A program made the translations under genes and the position numbers. Below, one piece after another: positions 14,744 through 23,079 of a stretch of 49,426 nt of DNA. Every line of letters begins with the position of its first letter. Within the stretch, counting starts at the first letter, position 1. The notes under the pieces are model-generated. The model ran no database searches and was not told where the DNA came from. It saw only the letters and a program-made list of their open reading frames with translations. Source of the stretch: Methylobacterium sp. J-090 (GTDB lineage Bacteria; Pseudomonadota; Alphaproteobacteria; Rhizobiales; Beijerinckiaceae); NCBI RefSeq assembly GCF_022829345.1, contig NZ_JAKSXV010000022.1, positions 1-49,426 of the forward strand, written 5' to 3'.

Positions 14744-15412
14744 ATGACCGCCATCGCAATCGTCCCGTCGAATGCCCTGGTCGCCGCGTTCCCCGGCGTC
14801 CGCCGCCCCGGCATCAGCATCCGCGTGCACGAGGCCCGCGCCCGCCGCGCCGCCGCCAAGGCCGCCAAGGCCGCCGAGCCCGCCCCGGCCGCCACCGCCT
14901 ACCGTCCCCGTGTCGTCGTCACCACCAACGGCAAGTTCGCATCGGTGACCGGCCGCCCGGCTGGCGGCGGCGTGCCGCGCACCTACCAGTTCGCCATGGT
15001 CGCCGCCGCCGACCGCCGCCGCTACGCCGCCCGCCCGGTGGTTCTCGTCGCCATGCGGGCCGAGACCATCGTCGCCGTTGAGGCGTTCGAGGCCGAGGAC
15101 GGCGCTCGGCTGGCCGCATGGTTCGACCGCGCCGCCATCGCCGCCGACATCCGCTTGGCCGCCCACACCGCCGCCACGACCCGCGCCGCGCGCGCCGCGA
15201 TCGTCGCGGACCTGTCCGTTGCCGCGCCGCGCACCCACCGCGCCCTCGTCGTCGACGGCCGGTTCGACCGCGCGGCCGTCATGACCGCCGCGGTGACCGT
15301 TGCCCGCGCCCACCGCGCCCGCAAGGGCGGCACCTGGGCCGCCGCCATGTCGATCGCCCTGTGCGCCGTCTGGGCTGGCGCCAAGGCCGACCGTCTCGCC
15401 ACCGCGCATTGA
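14744..15412 (+). CDS. Unknown alanine-rich 222-aa protein
   Basis: Starts MTAIAIVPSNALVAAFPGVRRPG with GGAG about seven bases upstream of the ATG. The protein is very rich in alanine and arginine. It has a basic N-terminal helix (ARARRAAAKAAKAAEPAP), a central strand-rich part (RVVVTTNGKFASVTGRP, TYQFAMVAAADRRRYAARPVVLVAM), helical alanine-rich repeats and a C-terminal hydrophobic segment (GGTWAAAMSIALCAVWAGAKA). I recognise no family. Extreme third-position GC suggests long residence in this host. It is the first of four small genes ahead of hicAB. Confidence 0.7.
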   Translation: MTAIAIVPSNALVAAFPGVRRPGISIRVHEARARRAAAKAAKAAEPAPAATAYRPRVVVTTNGKFASVTGRPAGGGVPRTYQFAMVAAADRRRYAARPVVLVAMRAETIVAVEAFEAEDGARLAAWFDRAAIAADIRLAAHTAATTRAARAAIVADLSVAAPRTHRALVVDGRFDRAAVMTAAVTVARAHRARKGGTWAAAMSIALCAVWAGAKADRLATAH

Positions 15413-15423
15413 GGATCACACCG

Positions 15424-15936
15424 ATGACCTTCCTGCCCCATGCCGACCAGGTCGTGTCCGAGACGGCCGTGACCCTAGGACTGTCCTTGCACGCGGCCCC
15501 GGAAGTGGCGCCGGCCTCGGTCCACGTGGCGATCATGCGCCACCGCGCAGCCTTCGATGCCTACCAGTCCGCCCCCGAGGGCGCGGCAGCGATGGTCGCC
15601 AACGACGATTACGACGCCGCGACGGAGGCGCTGGTCTCGACCGCGTGCGGCTCCCATGCCGGCGCGCTCGCCCTCTTGTCGCACCTGCGGTGTTGGCTCG
15701 CTGAGGAGGCAGAGTTCTCGGCCGGCCACCAACCCGGCTACCGCCTTGCCGAGACGCGCGTCGCGGACCTGGCGCTTCTCCTTAACGGGGGGATGCGGCC
15801 GGCCGGGTGTGCCCCCAGCGCTCGCCGCGCCGCCATCAGGCCCCGCAATCGCCTGCCGCAGATCGGCGAGGCCCTAGCGGCCCTCCTCGTCGTCGCGGGC
15901 GGGATGCTCGCGGTCGGTATCGCCACCCTCGTCTAA
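15424..15936 (+). CDS. Unknown 170-aa protein with C-terminal membrane segment
   Basis: The ATG at 15424 follows the preceding stop by 11 bases. The product (MTFLPHADQVVSETAVTLGL) is soluble and alanine-rich for about 140 residues, with a conserved-looking CGSHAGALALLSHLRCWLAEEAEF segment. It ends in a single predicted membrane helix (EALAALLVVAGGMLAVGIATLV), so it may be tail-anchored. The reading frame is open further upstream, but that part only shadows the 222-aa gene. No family is recognised. Confidence 0.65.
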   Translation: MTFLPHADQVVSETAVTLGLSLHAAPEVAPASVHVAIMRHRAAFDAYQSAPEGAAAMVANDDYDAATEALVSTACGSHAGALALLSHLRCWLAEEAEFSAGHQPGYRLAETRVADLALLLNGGMRPAGCAPSARRAAIRPRNRLPQIGEALAALLVVAGGMLAVGIATLV

Positions 15937-15987
15937 CCCACCCCATCGGATTGCGGGCGTGATCCGCCCAACCATAGGAGAACCCCC

Positions 15988-16419
15988 ATGCGCAGGCCGT
16001 CCGCCAGCCCTCTGCCGAGCCTCGACACCACCCCACCCCTGCGGGAACGGGCGGCGGTTCTCAAAGACCGTGCGCAACGGGTGGTCCGGAATAACGATGA
16101 CTCGGCGCTGCCGGCGCCCGGATCTGAGGATGCTCGGGCGCGGTTCCGGGTCGCCTGCGATGAGGTGGACCGCGTCATGCGCGCGGTCTCTGCCGCTTGC
16201 GACTCAAGTCTCAGGCTCGCGGACGGCACGCTCTGGACCCGTCATGGTCTAGAGGCGGCCCTGACGTCGGGCGAGATCTCGGTGGGGGAGTATGCCCGCC
16301 TGTATCCCCTCGCGGCGGACTGCGAGGCGCGGATTGATGCGGCTGCGCGCGCCACCAATCTGCATGTGCTGCACGCGCTGGCGTTCACCGATCCGACGGG
16401 CCCCGGCATCCAGGCATGA
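15988..16419 (+). CDS. Unknown 143-aa soluble protein
   Basis: Begins MRRPSASPLPSLDTTPPLRERAAVL about 52 bases after the previous stop, with AGGAG (15977-15981) about 7 bases before the ATG at 15988. It is mainly helical, with a C-terminal part ISVGEYARLYPLAADCEARIDAAARATNLHVLHALAF. It has no membrane segment and no metal-binding pattern. It is cotranscribed with its neighbours by spacing. I do not recognise the family. Confidence 0.65.
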   Translation: MRRPSASPLPSLDTTPPLRERAAVLKDRAQRVVRNNDDSALPAPGSEDARARFRVACDEVDRVMRAVSAACDSSLRLADGTLWTRHGLEAALTSGEISVGEYARLYPLAADCEARIDAAARATNLHVLHALAFTDPTGPGIQA

Positions 16420-16432
16420 GGCGGCGGTGACC

Positions 16433-16693
16433 ATGGCTACCATCCACACCTTCACCCCGAGGCATCGCGTTCCGTCTGAGGCCCTTGTGGCGCGATCCAG
16501 CGTCGAAGGCGCCTTGGCCTACGCCCTCGATACCGTCGACCACCTGATTGCAGTCCTGGACAGCATGGATGGCAAACGAAACCCGGGCGATCGACGAGGG
16601 GCTGGGCTTGATCTGCCGCCCACGGAGGCGCCCTCACGGATCGTAAGGCTCTGCCAAGCCGGCCGTACCCGTGAGCCGGAACACGATCGGTAG
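16433..16693 (+). CDS. Unknown 86-aa protein
   Basis: The ATG at 16433 lies 13 bases after the preceding stop and gives MATIHTFTPRHRVPSEALVAR, then an amphipathic helix (SSVEGALAYALDTVDHLIAVLDSMDG) and a basic tail ending RTREPEHDR. The segment from the start to residue 50 looks like a folded small helical domain; the tail may be disordered. It is the last of four same-strand unknown genes before the HicAB module. No family assigned. Confidence 0.5.
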   Translation: MATIHTFTPRHRVPSEALVARSSVEGALAYALDTVDHLIAVLDSMDGKRNPGDRRGAGLDLPPTEAPSRIVRLCQAGRTREPEHDR

Positions 16694-16778
16694 AGCACTC
16701 TCGACCACGCATGGAGCGGCGAGTCGGGAATGATGGGCCTGCCGTGCGAAGTCACGCCGGCTGATATTTGCCGGTTCG

Positions 16779-16801
16779 TGCAATCATAAAGTGATTGCAC
16801 G
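16779..16801. promoter_or_regulatory. HicAB operator: 9-bp inverted repeat
   Basis: GTGCAATCA (16779-16787) and TGATTGCAC (16793-16801) are perfect reverse complements separated by TAAAG. The centre is 40 bases before the hicA start. HicB antitoxins with a C-terminal DNA-binding domain repress their own operon at such palindromes, so this is the expected operator. Confidence 0.7.
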
Positions 16802-16829
16802 TCGACACGTGTCGGCCCATATTGCTTGC

Positions 16830-17084
16830 ATGAACAGCAAGCACACCCGTACCCTGACGGTCGTGTTCACCGACCCGGTGTCGCCGTCGATTGCGTGGCA
16901 GGATGTCGAGGGCCTGTTGGTCGCGGCCGGCTGCAACGTGATCGAGGGCGCGGGGTCGCGTGTGCGGTTCGAGAAAGGCGGGGTGATCGCCATGTTTCAC
17001 CGCCCGCATCCACGCAAGGAGGCCAAGCCGTATCAGGTGCGGGATGCACGAGAGTTTCTGAGGTCGATTGGGGTGACACCCTGA
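16830..17084 (+). CDS. hicA: HicA-family toxin
   Basis: Small double-stranded-RNA-binding-fold mRNA interferase. The 84-residue product from ATG 16830 reads IAWQDVEGLLVAAGC, then GAGSRVRFEKGGVIAMFHRPHPRKEAKPYQVRDAREFLRSIG. In canonical HicA the loop is G-S-H with a catalytic histidine. Here it is GSR, as in a branch of HicA proteins whose later F-H-R-P-H motif is conserved. Toxicity therefore cannot be assumed from the canonical site alone. hicB follows 35 bases downstream, and the operator palindrome lies just upstream. Confidence 0.88.
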   Translation: MNSKHTRTLTVVFTDPVSPSIAWQDVEGLLVAAGCNVIEGAGSRVRFEKGGVIAMFHRPHPRKEAKPYQVRDAREFLRSIGVTP

Positions 17085-17119
17085 ACGACCGTCCGGGGGG
17101 GCACACGGGAGACGACACC

Positions 17120-17464
17120 ATGAATAGCACGATGAAGTACAAGGGCTTTCAGGCCCGGATCGAATTCAGCGCCGAGGACGAGGCGTTCGTCGGCCACATC
17201 GCTGGCATCAACGACGTCGTCGGCTTCCACGCCGAGACGGTGCCCGACCTCAAGGCCGCGTTCGAGGAGGCAGTCGATGATTATGTCGAGACCTGTGCCA
17301 AGGTGGGCAAGGCGCCCGAGCGTCCGTTCTCGGGCAACCTCATGATCCGCGTTGACCCCGCCGTGCACGCCGGAGCGTCCATCGCGGCGCAACTGTCCGG
17401 CAAAACGCTGAACCAGTGGGTGGAGGGGGTTCTACGCGCGGCGGCCGGGGCGCAGCCGGCATGA
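17120..17464 (+). CDS. hicB: HicB-family antitoxin
   Basis: Antitoxin that neutralises HicA and represses the operon. The 114-residue protein starts MNSTMKYKGFQARIEFSAED with GGGAGA ahead of the ATG at 17120. Residues 5-70 form the degenerate RNase H-like HicB fold (VGHIAGINDVVGFHAETVPDLKAAFEEAVDDYVETC). Residues 75-110 form a ribbon-helix-helix (GNLMIRVDPAVHAGASIAAQLSGKTLNQWVEGVLRAA) for operator binding. Gene order toxin-antitoxin and spacing are standard. Confidence 0.93.
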   Translation: MNSTMKYKGFQARIEFSAEDEAFVGHIAGINDVVGFHAETVPDLKAAFEEAVDDYVETCAKVGKAPERPFSGNLMIRVDPAVHAGASIAAQLSGKTLNQWVEGVLRAAAGAQPA

Positions 17465-17872
17465 TCATCCGTCGGTTCGACGGCTCTCGGTCCGCTTAGG
17501 GTGGTGAGCGGAACTCGGGCCGTCATCCGAAAGCGGACGTTCCGCGTTCGAGCCAACCTCGCCGAACTCGTACGTAGCCGTCGCAGCCGAAGCTCGGCAA
17601 GCCTGCAATCTGCGATTGCTTTGCGCGAAAATCCACCAACGCTCCGCGGCAACTCGCCGGACCATGGTGTGGTGACAGCCCAATGGCGGGACGATGCTGA
17701 CAATTGAGCCGGTCTGCCCACTTCCAAAAAGCAGATAGAATTGTGGATACGACGCATGATCAAATGATCGGTTTTCATCGAATATCCTAAATATGATGTA
17801 GCGCAATATCCGCAAATTAAGCTTTGATAAAATATTGTGCCTGAGGCTCTCTAAAACCCGAAAACTTCAGGC
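17465..17872. other. Gap between hicB and the GGDEF-EAL gene
   Basis: About 400 bases with no convincing gene. A 116-codon frame on the minus strand (17465-17815) lacks a ribosome binding site and family features. One copy of the AAGCGGACGTTC intergenic motif lies near 17530. The last 120 bases before 17873 are AT-rich and probably hold the promoter for the GGDEF-EAL gene. Confidence 0.5.
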
Positions 17873-20488
17873 ATGCCGTCGATGATCGAGGTCGCCCCTG
17901 CATGCATCGTACCTGATGCATTTGCTGTCTCGGAGAAGTCTGCCTCCGACCCACCGCTCGACGCCGTCTGCCGGACGGCCGCCGCGCTCTTCGGTGTGCG
18001 CTACGCCTTCGTGTCGCGCCTCGACGAAACCCATCAGCGCTTCCTCGGACAGGATGGCCTGAACGTGTCCCAGACGCCCCGGGACGTCGCGTTCTGCGCG
18101 TACACGGTGCTGGGTGAGGCCTACGAGCCCCTGGTCGTGCTCGACACGCATCGCGACCGGCGCTTTGCCGCCAATCCCCTCGTCACGGGTGCGCCGTTCC
18201 TGCGCTTCTACGCGGGCATGCGGATCGCGCTTGCCGGCGGCATTCACGGGGCCACCGTCTGCATCGCCGACACGCTGCCCCGTGCGGGCTTCGGCAAGGC
18301 CGAACGGGAGCGCCTCACGGATCTGGCCCTGTTCGTCGAGGCAACCTTGCGCGGCCGCGCCGCCGAGATCGAAGCCGGCCGCGCACGGTACCAGGTCGCA
18401 GCCTCGGACAGCCTGCTGCGGACGACCCTGGAGAGCATGGACCAGGGCCTGCTCATGACCGACGCCGACGATCGCGTCCGGGTCTCCAACCGGCGCGTCG
18501 CGTCCCTGATGGGGGTGCCCGACACCCTGCTCTACGACGGCGCGCCGTTCGCGGCCGTTCGCGCCTATCAGGCGGCGCACGGAGAATTCGCCGATCTGCC
18601 CGACGATCTGCGGGGCTTTCTGGAAAAAGGCTGTCCGACAACGGAGAACTTCGACTACGAGCGCACGCGCCCGGACGGGACCGTCCTTCAGGTGTGCGCA
18701 CGGCCCTCGCCCGGGGGCGGCGTCGTGCGGACCTTCACCGACGTCACGCAGCGCCGAAGCGCGGAAGGCGCCCTGCGGGCCAGCGAGACCCGCTACCGGC
18801 TCCTGGCCGAGAACGCCAACGACGTCATCGTGCTGGGCGATCTCGCGATGCGGCGCCACTACGTCTCGCCGGCCGTCCGCAGCGTCCTCGGCTACGAGCC
18901 GGAGGAACTCCTCGCGACGTCGGCAGCCGAGTTCTGCCATCCCGACGACGCGCAGGCCTTCACCGACCTCTGGAAGCAGGTGAAGACCGGGGCGGAGGGC
19001 CGGTTCATCACCTGCCTGCGCCATCGCCACAAGGCGGGGCATTACGTCTGGATCGAGGCGTCCATCCGCGTGGTGCGCGATGGGCCGGACCCGGGCCGGG
19101 CGATCTACGTGGCGGCCCTGCGCGACGTGACCGCGCGGCGCGAGGCCGAGGCGCAGGTCCGGCACATGGCCCTCCACGATGCCCTCACGGGCCTGCCCAA
19201 CCGCACCCTGTTCCGCGACCGTCTCGAACAGGCCATTGCCCATGCGCGCCGGGTCCGGACCTGTTTCGCGGTGCTGGCGTGCGACCTCGACCGCTTCAAG
19301 GCCGTCAACGACAGCCTCGGCCATCCCGCCGGCGACGCCCTCCTGCGCGTCGTCGCCGCGCGGATGCGGGCGGTCCTGCGCCCGTACGACACCCTCGCGC
19401 GGTTCGGCGGCGACGAGTTCGCCATCGTGCTGACCTATCTCGACGCGGCCGGCGACGCCGGCGACCTCGCCGACCGGCTGATCGCGGCGGTGAGCGAGCC
19501 CATCGACCTCGATGGGCAGAGCGTCGAGGTTGGGGTCAGCATCGGGGTGACGGTGGCGACGGAGCGGGACCGCGATCCGGACGAGTTGTTCAAGCGCGCC
19601 GACATCGCCCTCTACGAGGCCAAGGCGGCGGGGCGCAACACCCATCGGGAGTTCGAGCCGAATGCAGGCGCGCGCATCGCCACGCGCGGGCAACTCGTCC
19701 TCGACATGAAGGAGGCGCTCCGGGCCCAAGAGTTCCATCTCGTCTACCAGCCCGTGGTCGATGCCGGGACGGGCGCCGTGGTGAGCTTCGAGGCGCTGCT
19801 GCGCTGGCGCCATCCGGCGCAGGGCGATGTGGCGCCGGGCGCGTTCATCCCGGTCGCCGAGGAGACGGGCCTGATCGTGCCGCTGGGCACCTGGGCGCTG
19901 CACGAGGCCTGCCGCGAGGCGGCCTCCTGGCCCGCGCACATCCGCGTGGCGGTGAACGTCTCCGTCGTGCAGCTGCGGCGCGCGGGGTTCGAGGCCACCG
20001 TGATGGCGGCCCTCGCGGACGCGGGGCTGCCGGCGGCCCGTCTTAAGCTGGAGGTGACCGAGAGCGTGCTGATGCAGGACGCGGAGGTCGTCATGGCCAG
20101 CCTGCACCGCCTGCGCGCCCTCGGCGTGCTGATCGCCCTCGACGATTTCGGCACGGGCTATTCCTCGCTGAGCTACCTGCGCCGCTTTCCCTTCGACAAG
20201 ATCAAGATCGACCGGGCCTTCATCCGCGACATCGCCGATCCCGACGCGGCGGCGATCGTGCGGGCCGTCGTCGGCATCGGCGAGCGGCTGGGCATGGGCA
20301 TCGTGGCCGAGGGCGTCGAGACGGCCGAGCAGCTCGACCTCGTCCGCCAGGAGGGCTGCACCCAGGTCCAGGGCTTCCTGTTCAGCCCCCCGCTGCCGCC
20401 GGACGCGGCACGGCGCTACATCGAACGGGTTGCCCAGCACCAGACGCCGCCATCCGGGCTCGCGCCCGCATCGGCCAAACAAGCCTGA
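17873..20488 (+). CDS. GAF-PAS-PAS-GGDEF-EAL c-di-GMP signalling protein
   Basis: An 871-residue soluble sensor that could both make and degrade cyclic di-GMP. A GAF domain (about 25-165, with ALFGVRYAFVSRLDE and RFYAGMRIAL) is followed by two PAS domains (about 175-290 and 300-425). The GGDEF domain has the intact motif GGDEF at 512-516 and an inhibitory RxxD site (RPYD) five residues before it. The EAL domain has EAL at 640-642 and the conserved VNVSVVQLRR, EVTESVLM, DDFGTGYSSL, KIDRAFI and VAEGVET stretches. Both active sites look complete. No membrane segment is present. It stands alone with large gaps on both sides. Confidence 0.96.
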   Translation: MPSMIEVAPACIVPDAFAVSEKSASDPPLDAVCRTAAALFGVRYAFVSRLDETHQRFLGQDGLNVSQTPRDVAFCAYTVLGEAYEPLVVLDTHRDRRFAANPLVTGAPFLRFYAGMRIALAGGIHGATVCIADTLPRAGFGKAERERLTDLALFVEATLRGRAAEIEAGRARYQVAASDSLLRTTLESMDQGLLMTDADDRVRVSNRRVASLMGVPDTLLYDGAPFAAVRAYQAAHGEFADLPDDLRGFLEKGCPTTENFDYERTRPDGTVLQVCARPSPGGGVVRTFTDVTQRRSAEGALRASETRYRLLAENANDVIVLGDLAMRRHYVSPAVRSVLGYEPEELLATSAAEFCHPDDAQAFTDLWKQVKTGAEGRFITCLRHRHKAGHYVWIEASIRVVRDGPDPGRAIYVAALRDVTARREAEAQVRHMALHDALTGLPNRTLFRDRLEQAIAHARRVRTCFAVLACDLDRFKAVNDSLGHPAGDALLRVVAARMRAVLRPYDTLARFGGDEFAIVLTYLDAAGDAGDLADRLIAAVSEPIDLDGQSVEVGVSIGVTVATERDRDPDELFKRADIALYEAKAAGRNTHREFEPNAGARIATRGQLVLDMKEALRAQEFHLVYQPVVDAGTGAVVSFEALLRWRHPAQGDVAPGAFIPVAEETGLIVPLGTWALHEACREAASWPAHIRVAVNVSVVQLRRAGFEATVMAALADAGLPAARLKLEVTESVLMQDAEVVMASLHRLRALGVLIALDDFGTGYSSLSYLRRFPFDKIKIDRAFIRDIADPDAAAIVRAVVGIGERLGMGIVAEGVETAEQLDLVRQEGCTQVQGFLFSPPLPPDAARRYIERVAQHQTPPSGLAPASAKQA

Positions 20489-20818
20489 GTGTCAGTGTTG
20501 CGGCAGCTTCGGTGAGGCGTCAGTCCTCGATTCGAAGCAGTCTATCCGCCATGTGATCGTCTACAGCAAGCGGAGCCAATGTAAGTTGGTCGGCTCGGCT
20601 CGGCTCGCGCGTTGACCGTCAGAAGGCCGAAAGGCTCAGGGCCGCTTATACGCGAGCTGTTGAGAGAGTCTGGATCGCCTGATGCTATCCGTTTAAGCGG
20701 ACCAGCAGAAACTCACCCGACCCGGTCGTTGGGCTCGGTCTTGACAGCCCGGAAGCGGACCTTCCGAGGGTCGGAAAGGGGTCGACACCGGAAGGTTCGA
20801 GGTACTGGGTGCCAACCC
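20489..20818. other. Gap between GGDEF-EAL gene and recombinase
   Basis: About 330 bases without a gene. It contains a GGCTC-GGCTC-GGCTC run near 20590-20605, two copies of the AAGCGGAC intergenic motif (near 20694 and at 20753-20774), and no hairpin with a T-run. The convergent arrangement of the flanking genes means any terminators should lie here. Confidence 0.5.
20753..20774 (+). repeat. Dispersed intergenic repeat, copy 2
   Basis: Exact second copy of the 22-base intergenic repeat at 3520-3541, inside the noncoding interval upstream of the recombinase gene's 3' end. A partial AAGCGGACC relative lies 60 bases to its left. Confidence 0.7.
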
Positions 20819-21862
20819 TTAGAGGCCAGCGCTTCCTGCCGCATTCTGCCGGAATAGCTGTCCGGATCGAATGTACCCGGCGGTGGTATCGAACCGCTTA
20901 TGGCGAAGCTGGCGCTGGATCGCGTGCCCCGGCGCATCGTTCGCCGCCGCGGATGTCGCGAGGCCCGAGCGCAGGGAGTGACCGGCGTAGGCGGCGGCCC
21001 GGCGCTCGGCCTGCCGGGGCGTGTCGCCCTCCGCCAGCGCCGCGGCGACGACGGCCCGCTTGACGATGCGGGCCACGGCGTGGCCGGTGATTGCGCCCTT
21101 GCCGAGAGTGCCGTGCCGGTTCACCGGCCGGAAGGCGGGTCCGGCTTTCAGGCGCGCGGCCTTGAGCCAAGCCCGGTAGTTCCGCACCGGACAGGTCTCG
21201 GGGTTCGACCCGTAGGGAACGCCGACCTCCGCGCCGGCGCCCTGCTGATCCGTCTTGGTCCGCCCGAGGTGGATGACGAGACCGTCGGGGCGCTCCTCGA
21301 TCCACGAGACCCCATCTCGGCGCGTCACCTCGAGCGCGGCCAGTTCGGACCGGCGCAGCGCAGCGGCGAACCCCACCAGGATCAAGGCGCGGTCGCGCCG
21401 GCCGGCCAGCGTGTCGGGCAGGATCTCGACGGCGCGGCGAAGCTCGATTGTCATGAGCGGCCGCTTCTTCACGGCCGGTTGCCCATGCTCGCGTTGGATC
21501 CCGACCCACGCATCACGGAACCCGAGGCTGGCCGTGTCGAGGTCGTGTCCCGACGAGACGTGCCACTCCCGGATGGCGATGAGCCGCCGACGCAAGGTAG
21601 AGACCTTCAGGGCGCTGCCGGCATGGTCGATGAGGTAGGACAGCACCGTGGCGGGGCTTGCCGGGAACGGGCAGGCGCCCCGCGCTTCGCACCAGGTCGT
21701 GAAGGCCCGGACGTCGCCGGCGTAGGCCCGGCGGGTGTTGGCCGAGCGCGCAAGCGCGGCGTAACCCCGGGCCTGATCGGCGAATTCTTGGATCTCGGCC
21801 GAGGGGAGGTCCGAGGGCCGCGTCGCGACCGAATTCTCTAGGATTATGAGGTCGTTACCCAT
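20819..21862 (-). CDS. Tyrosine recombinase/integrase
   Basis: Site-specific recombinase. The 347-residue protein from MGNDLIILENS has an N-terminal SAM-like core-binding domain (ARSANTRRAYAGDVRAFTTWCEARG). The catalytic domain carries Arg I in AAALRRSELAAL, the lysine of the beta-hairpin in GRTKTDQQG, HxxR in GHSLRSGLA, the second His in LRHKRFDTTAGYI, and the nucleophilic tyrosine in that last motif. The full R-K-H-R-H-Y set is present, so it should be active. A start 10 codons further upstream is possible. It belongs to the phage/plasmid XerD-like integrases found on alphaproteobacterial plasmids. I found no attachment-site duplication. Confidence 0.93.
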   Translation of the reverse strand: MGNDLIILENSVATRPSDLPSAEIQEFADQARGYAALARSANTRRAYAGDVRAFTTWCEARGACPFPASPATVLSYLIDHAGSALKVSTLRRRLIAIREWHVSSGHDLDTASLGFRDAWVGIQREHGQPAVKKRPLMTIELRRAVEILPDTLAGRRDRALILVGFAAALRRSELAALEVTRRDGVSWIEERPDGLVIHLGRTKTDQQGAGAEVGVPYGSNPETCPVRNYRAWLKAARLKAGPAFRPVNRHGTLGKGAITGHAVARIVKRAVVAAALAEGDTPRQAERRAAAYAGHSLRSGLATSAAANDAPGHAIQRQLRHKRFDTTAGYIRSGQLFRQNAAGSAGL

Positions 21863-21981
21863 CGTCTCGCCTAAGGTCCGAGAACATCTCATTATCGGTC
21901 CTGAGACCGTCTCGCGGCACGCACCGCGCGAGCCCGAAACTGGTCCCGGGCGGGCATGGATTTGCCGTTGATGGATGGGCG

Positions 21982-22404
21982 CTAGGCCGCTTCCAACTCG
22001 TGGAGAGATTGGCGGATGGAGGGAGAGAGATAGCGGCCGGACGCCTCAAGCGCACGGCGGCAGACTTGGCCCATATCTTTAACGCTTGCAGTCTCGGCGG
22101 CTACGCCTTCGCCCTCAAGCAGGCCGGATACGACCTTCCACATTCGCTTGGCCATATCTGCCGGGTCCGTACTGAGGGCGACCTCCATCGCCGGGCGGTC
22201 CGCGTAGCCCAAGCCACGGGAGAACGCATTGCCGAAGCTGTCGGTTGGTCCATCCGGCCCGCTTGTGTGCCGGTAGTTTCCGGGGATGAGGGCGATCGTG
22301 TAAATGAGGGCATGCTGCACGGCGGGCGGGATGATTGCAGCTTTCGAGTTTTCGGCTGCGCGCCTCTCAAGATACAAAAGTCTGTCTCTAAGTTTTATCG
22401 TCAT
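21982..22404 (-). CDS. Unknown 140-aa protein downstream of the tail genes
   Basis: The protein begins MTIKLRDRLLYLERRAAENSK if the ATG at 22402-22404 is used. An alternative ATG at 22462-22464 adds 20 residues but overlaps the upstream gene. It is helical and soluble: an arginine-rich N-terminal helix, AIIPPAVQHALIYTIALIPGNYRHTSG, and a C-terminal part RRALEASGRYLSPSIRQSLHELEAA. I recognise no family. It is the most distal gene on the strand of the phage-derived block, after DUF5681 and a 74-residue protein. Confidence 0.55.
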   Translation of the reverse strand: MTIKLRDRLLYLERRAAENSKAAIIPPAVQHALIYTIALIPGNYRHTSGPDGPTDSFGNAFSRGLGYADRPAMEVALSTDPADMAKRMWKVVSGLLEGEGVAAETASVKDMGQVCRRALEASGRYLSPSIRQSLHELEAA

Positions 22405-22429
22405 GCCCGCTTCGTAAATAGGGGTTAAT

Positions 22430-22654
22430 TTATTGATTGCTTGGCGCAGCAGCGTCGTCGGCATGATCAATAAAGACAGCTATTATATATTGAGATCCGT
22501 TGGCTGCCTGTTCGCAATCGGCCAGGAAAGCCGCTTCATCAATGCAATCATCAGGTTGAAGAAACAATCTTATGCCTTCAGATGATTTATTATCGGCATA
22601 GGAAGACTGTAATTTCTTCAGCCGGCTGCGAAGGCTGTTACTCAACCCGCTCAT
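22430..22654 (-). CDS. Unknown 74-aa acidic protein
   Basis: Starts MSGLSNSLRSRLKKLQSSYADNK and has an acidic middle (LQPDDCIDEAAFLADCEQAANG) followed by a hydrophobic strand QYIIAVFIDH. The start ATG overlaps the DUF5681 stop (ATGA at 22651-22654), so it is coupled to that gene. The sequence is less GC-rich than its neighbours. No family is recognised. Confidence 0.65.
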   Translation of the reverse strand: MSGLSNSLRSRLKKLQSSYADNKSSEGIRLFLQPDDCIDEAAFLADCEQAANGSQYIIAVFIDHADDAAAPSNQ

Positions 22655-23079
22655 TTGTTGACGTCCTTGCCCTGCGCCGCTTCGAGGTTGGCGATGCCCT
22701 CCGCCAGTTCGGTGGCCTCAAGGGCCCGGATGTGTGCGGTCACCAACTGGCCGAGCGATGCGGCCTCGCTTGGGGTGACATGCCCCCGCGCAACGGCGTC
22801 GAGGATCGCACCGGTGGCCTTGCTCAGATCGGCGGCGGTCTCGATGGGCGGCATGTCGAACAGGACGGGCCGATCCTTCCGGGCCGGCAGGATGCGCTCC
22901 ATGCAGAGGCGAAGGGCTGGCCCGTCGCCGCCCAACGCGAGCTCGATCGCGCGCCGGCTGATCGTCTCAGCCTCGTTGTCGAAAAGGGCCTCAAGGGCGA
23001 GGAGCGCTTTGCTCCGCGCGCCCTTGGGTCGGCCGCGCGGGTTCCCGCTTCGGCCGGGTTTGAATGGTCTGCCCGACAC
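22651..23079 (-). CDS. DUF5681-domain protein
   Basis: The N-terminus SGRPFKPGRSGNPRGRPKGARSK is the DUF5681 signature (F-x-P-G-x-S-G-N-P-x-G-R-P-K-G), found in small phage and plasmid proteins near packaging genes. I chose GTG at 23077-23079 because GGAGG stands six bases upstream and the motif then starts at residue 2, giving 142 residues. The remaining helical part (ETISRRAIELALGGDGPALRLCMERILPARKDRPV) is also typical. The family is sometimes linked to small terminase subunits, but no large terminase is present on this plasmid. Confidence 0.85.
   Translation of the reverse strand: MSGRPFKPGRSGNPRGRPKGARSKALLALEALFDNEAETISRRAIELALGGDGPALRLCMERILPARKDRPVLFDMPPIETAADLSKATGAILDAVARGHVTPSEAASLGQLVTAHIRALEATELAEGIANLEAAQGKDVNK

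Noticed and set aside
15118..15936. A long plus frame covering two genes (from 15118)
   Set aside because: The arginine/proline-rich first part overlaps the 222-aa gene out of frame. The natural start for the downstream gene is ATG 15424.
17867..20482. An 871-codon open frame antisense to the GGDEF-EAL gene, almost exactly the same span
   Set aside because: GC-rich third positions in the real gene remove stops from the complementary frame. The antisense product is full of H, R, D and G with no domain, while the plus strand has complete GAF, PAS, GGDEF and EAL motifs.
20489..21981. tRNA or attachment site next to the recombinase
   Set aside because: I looked for a tRNA-like fold or a direct repeat flanking the recombinase and found none.
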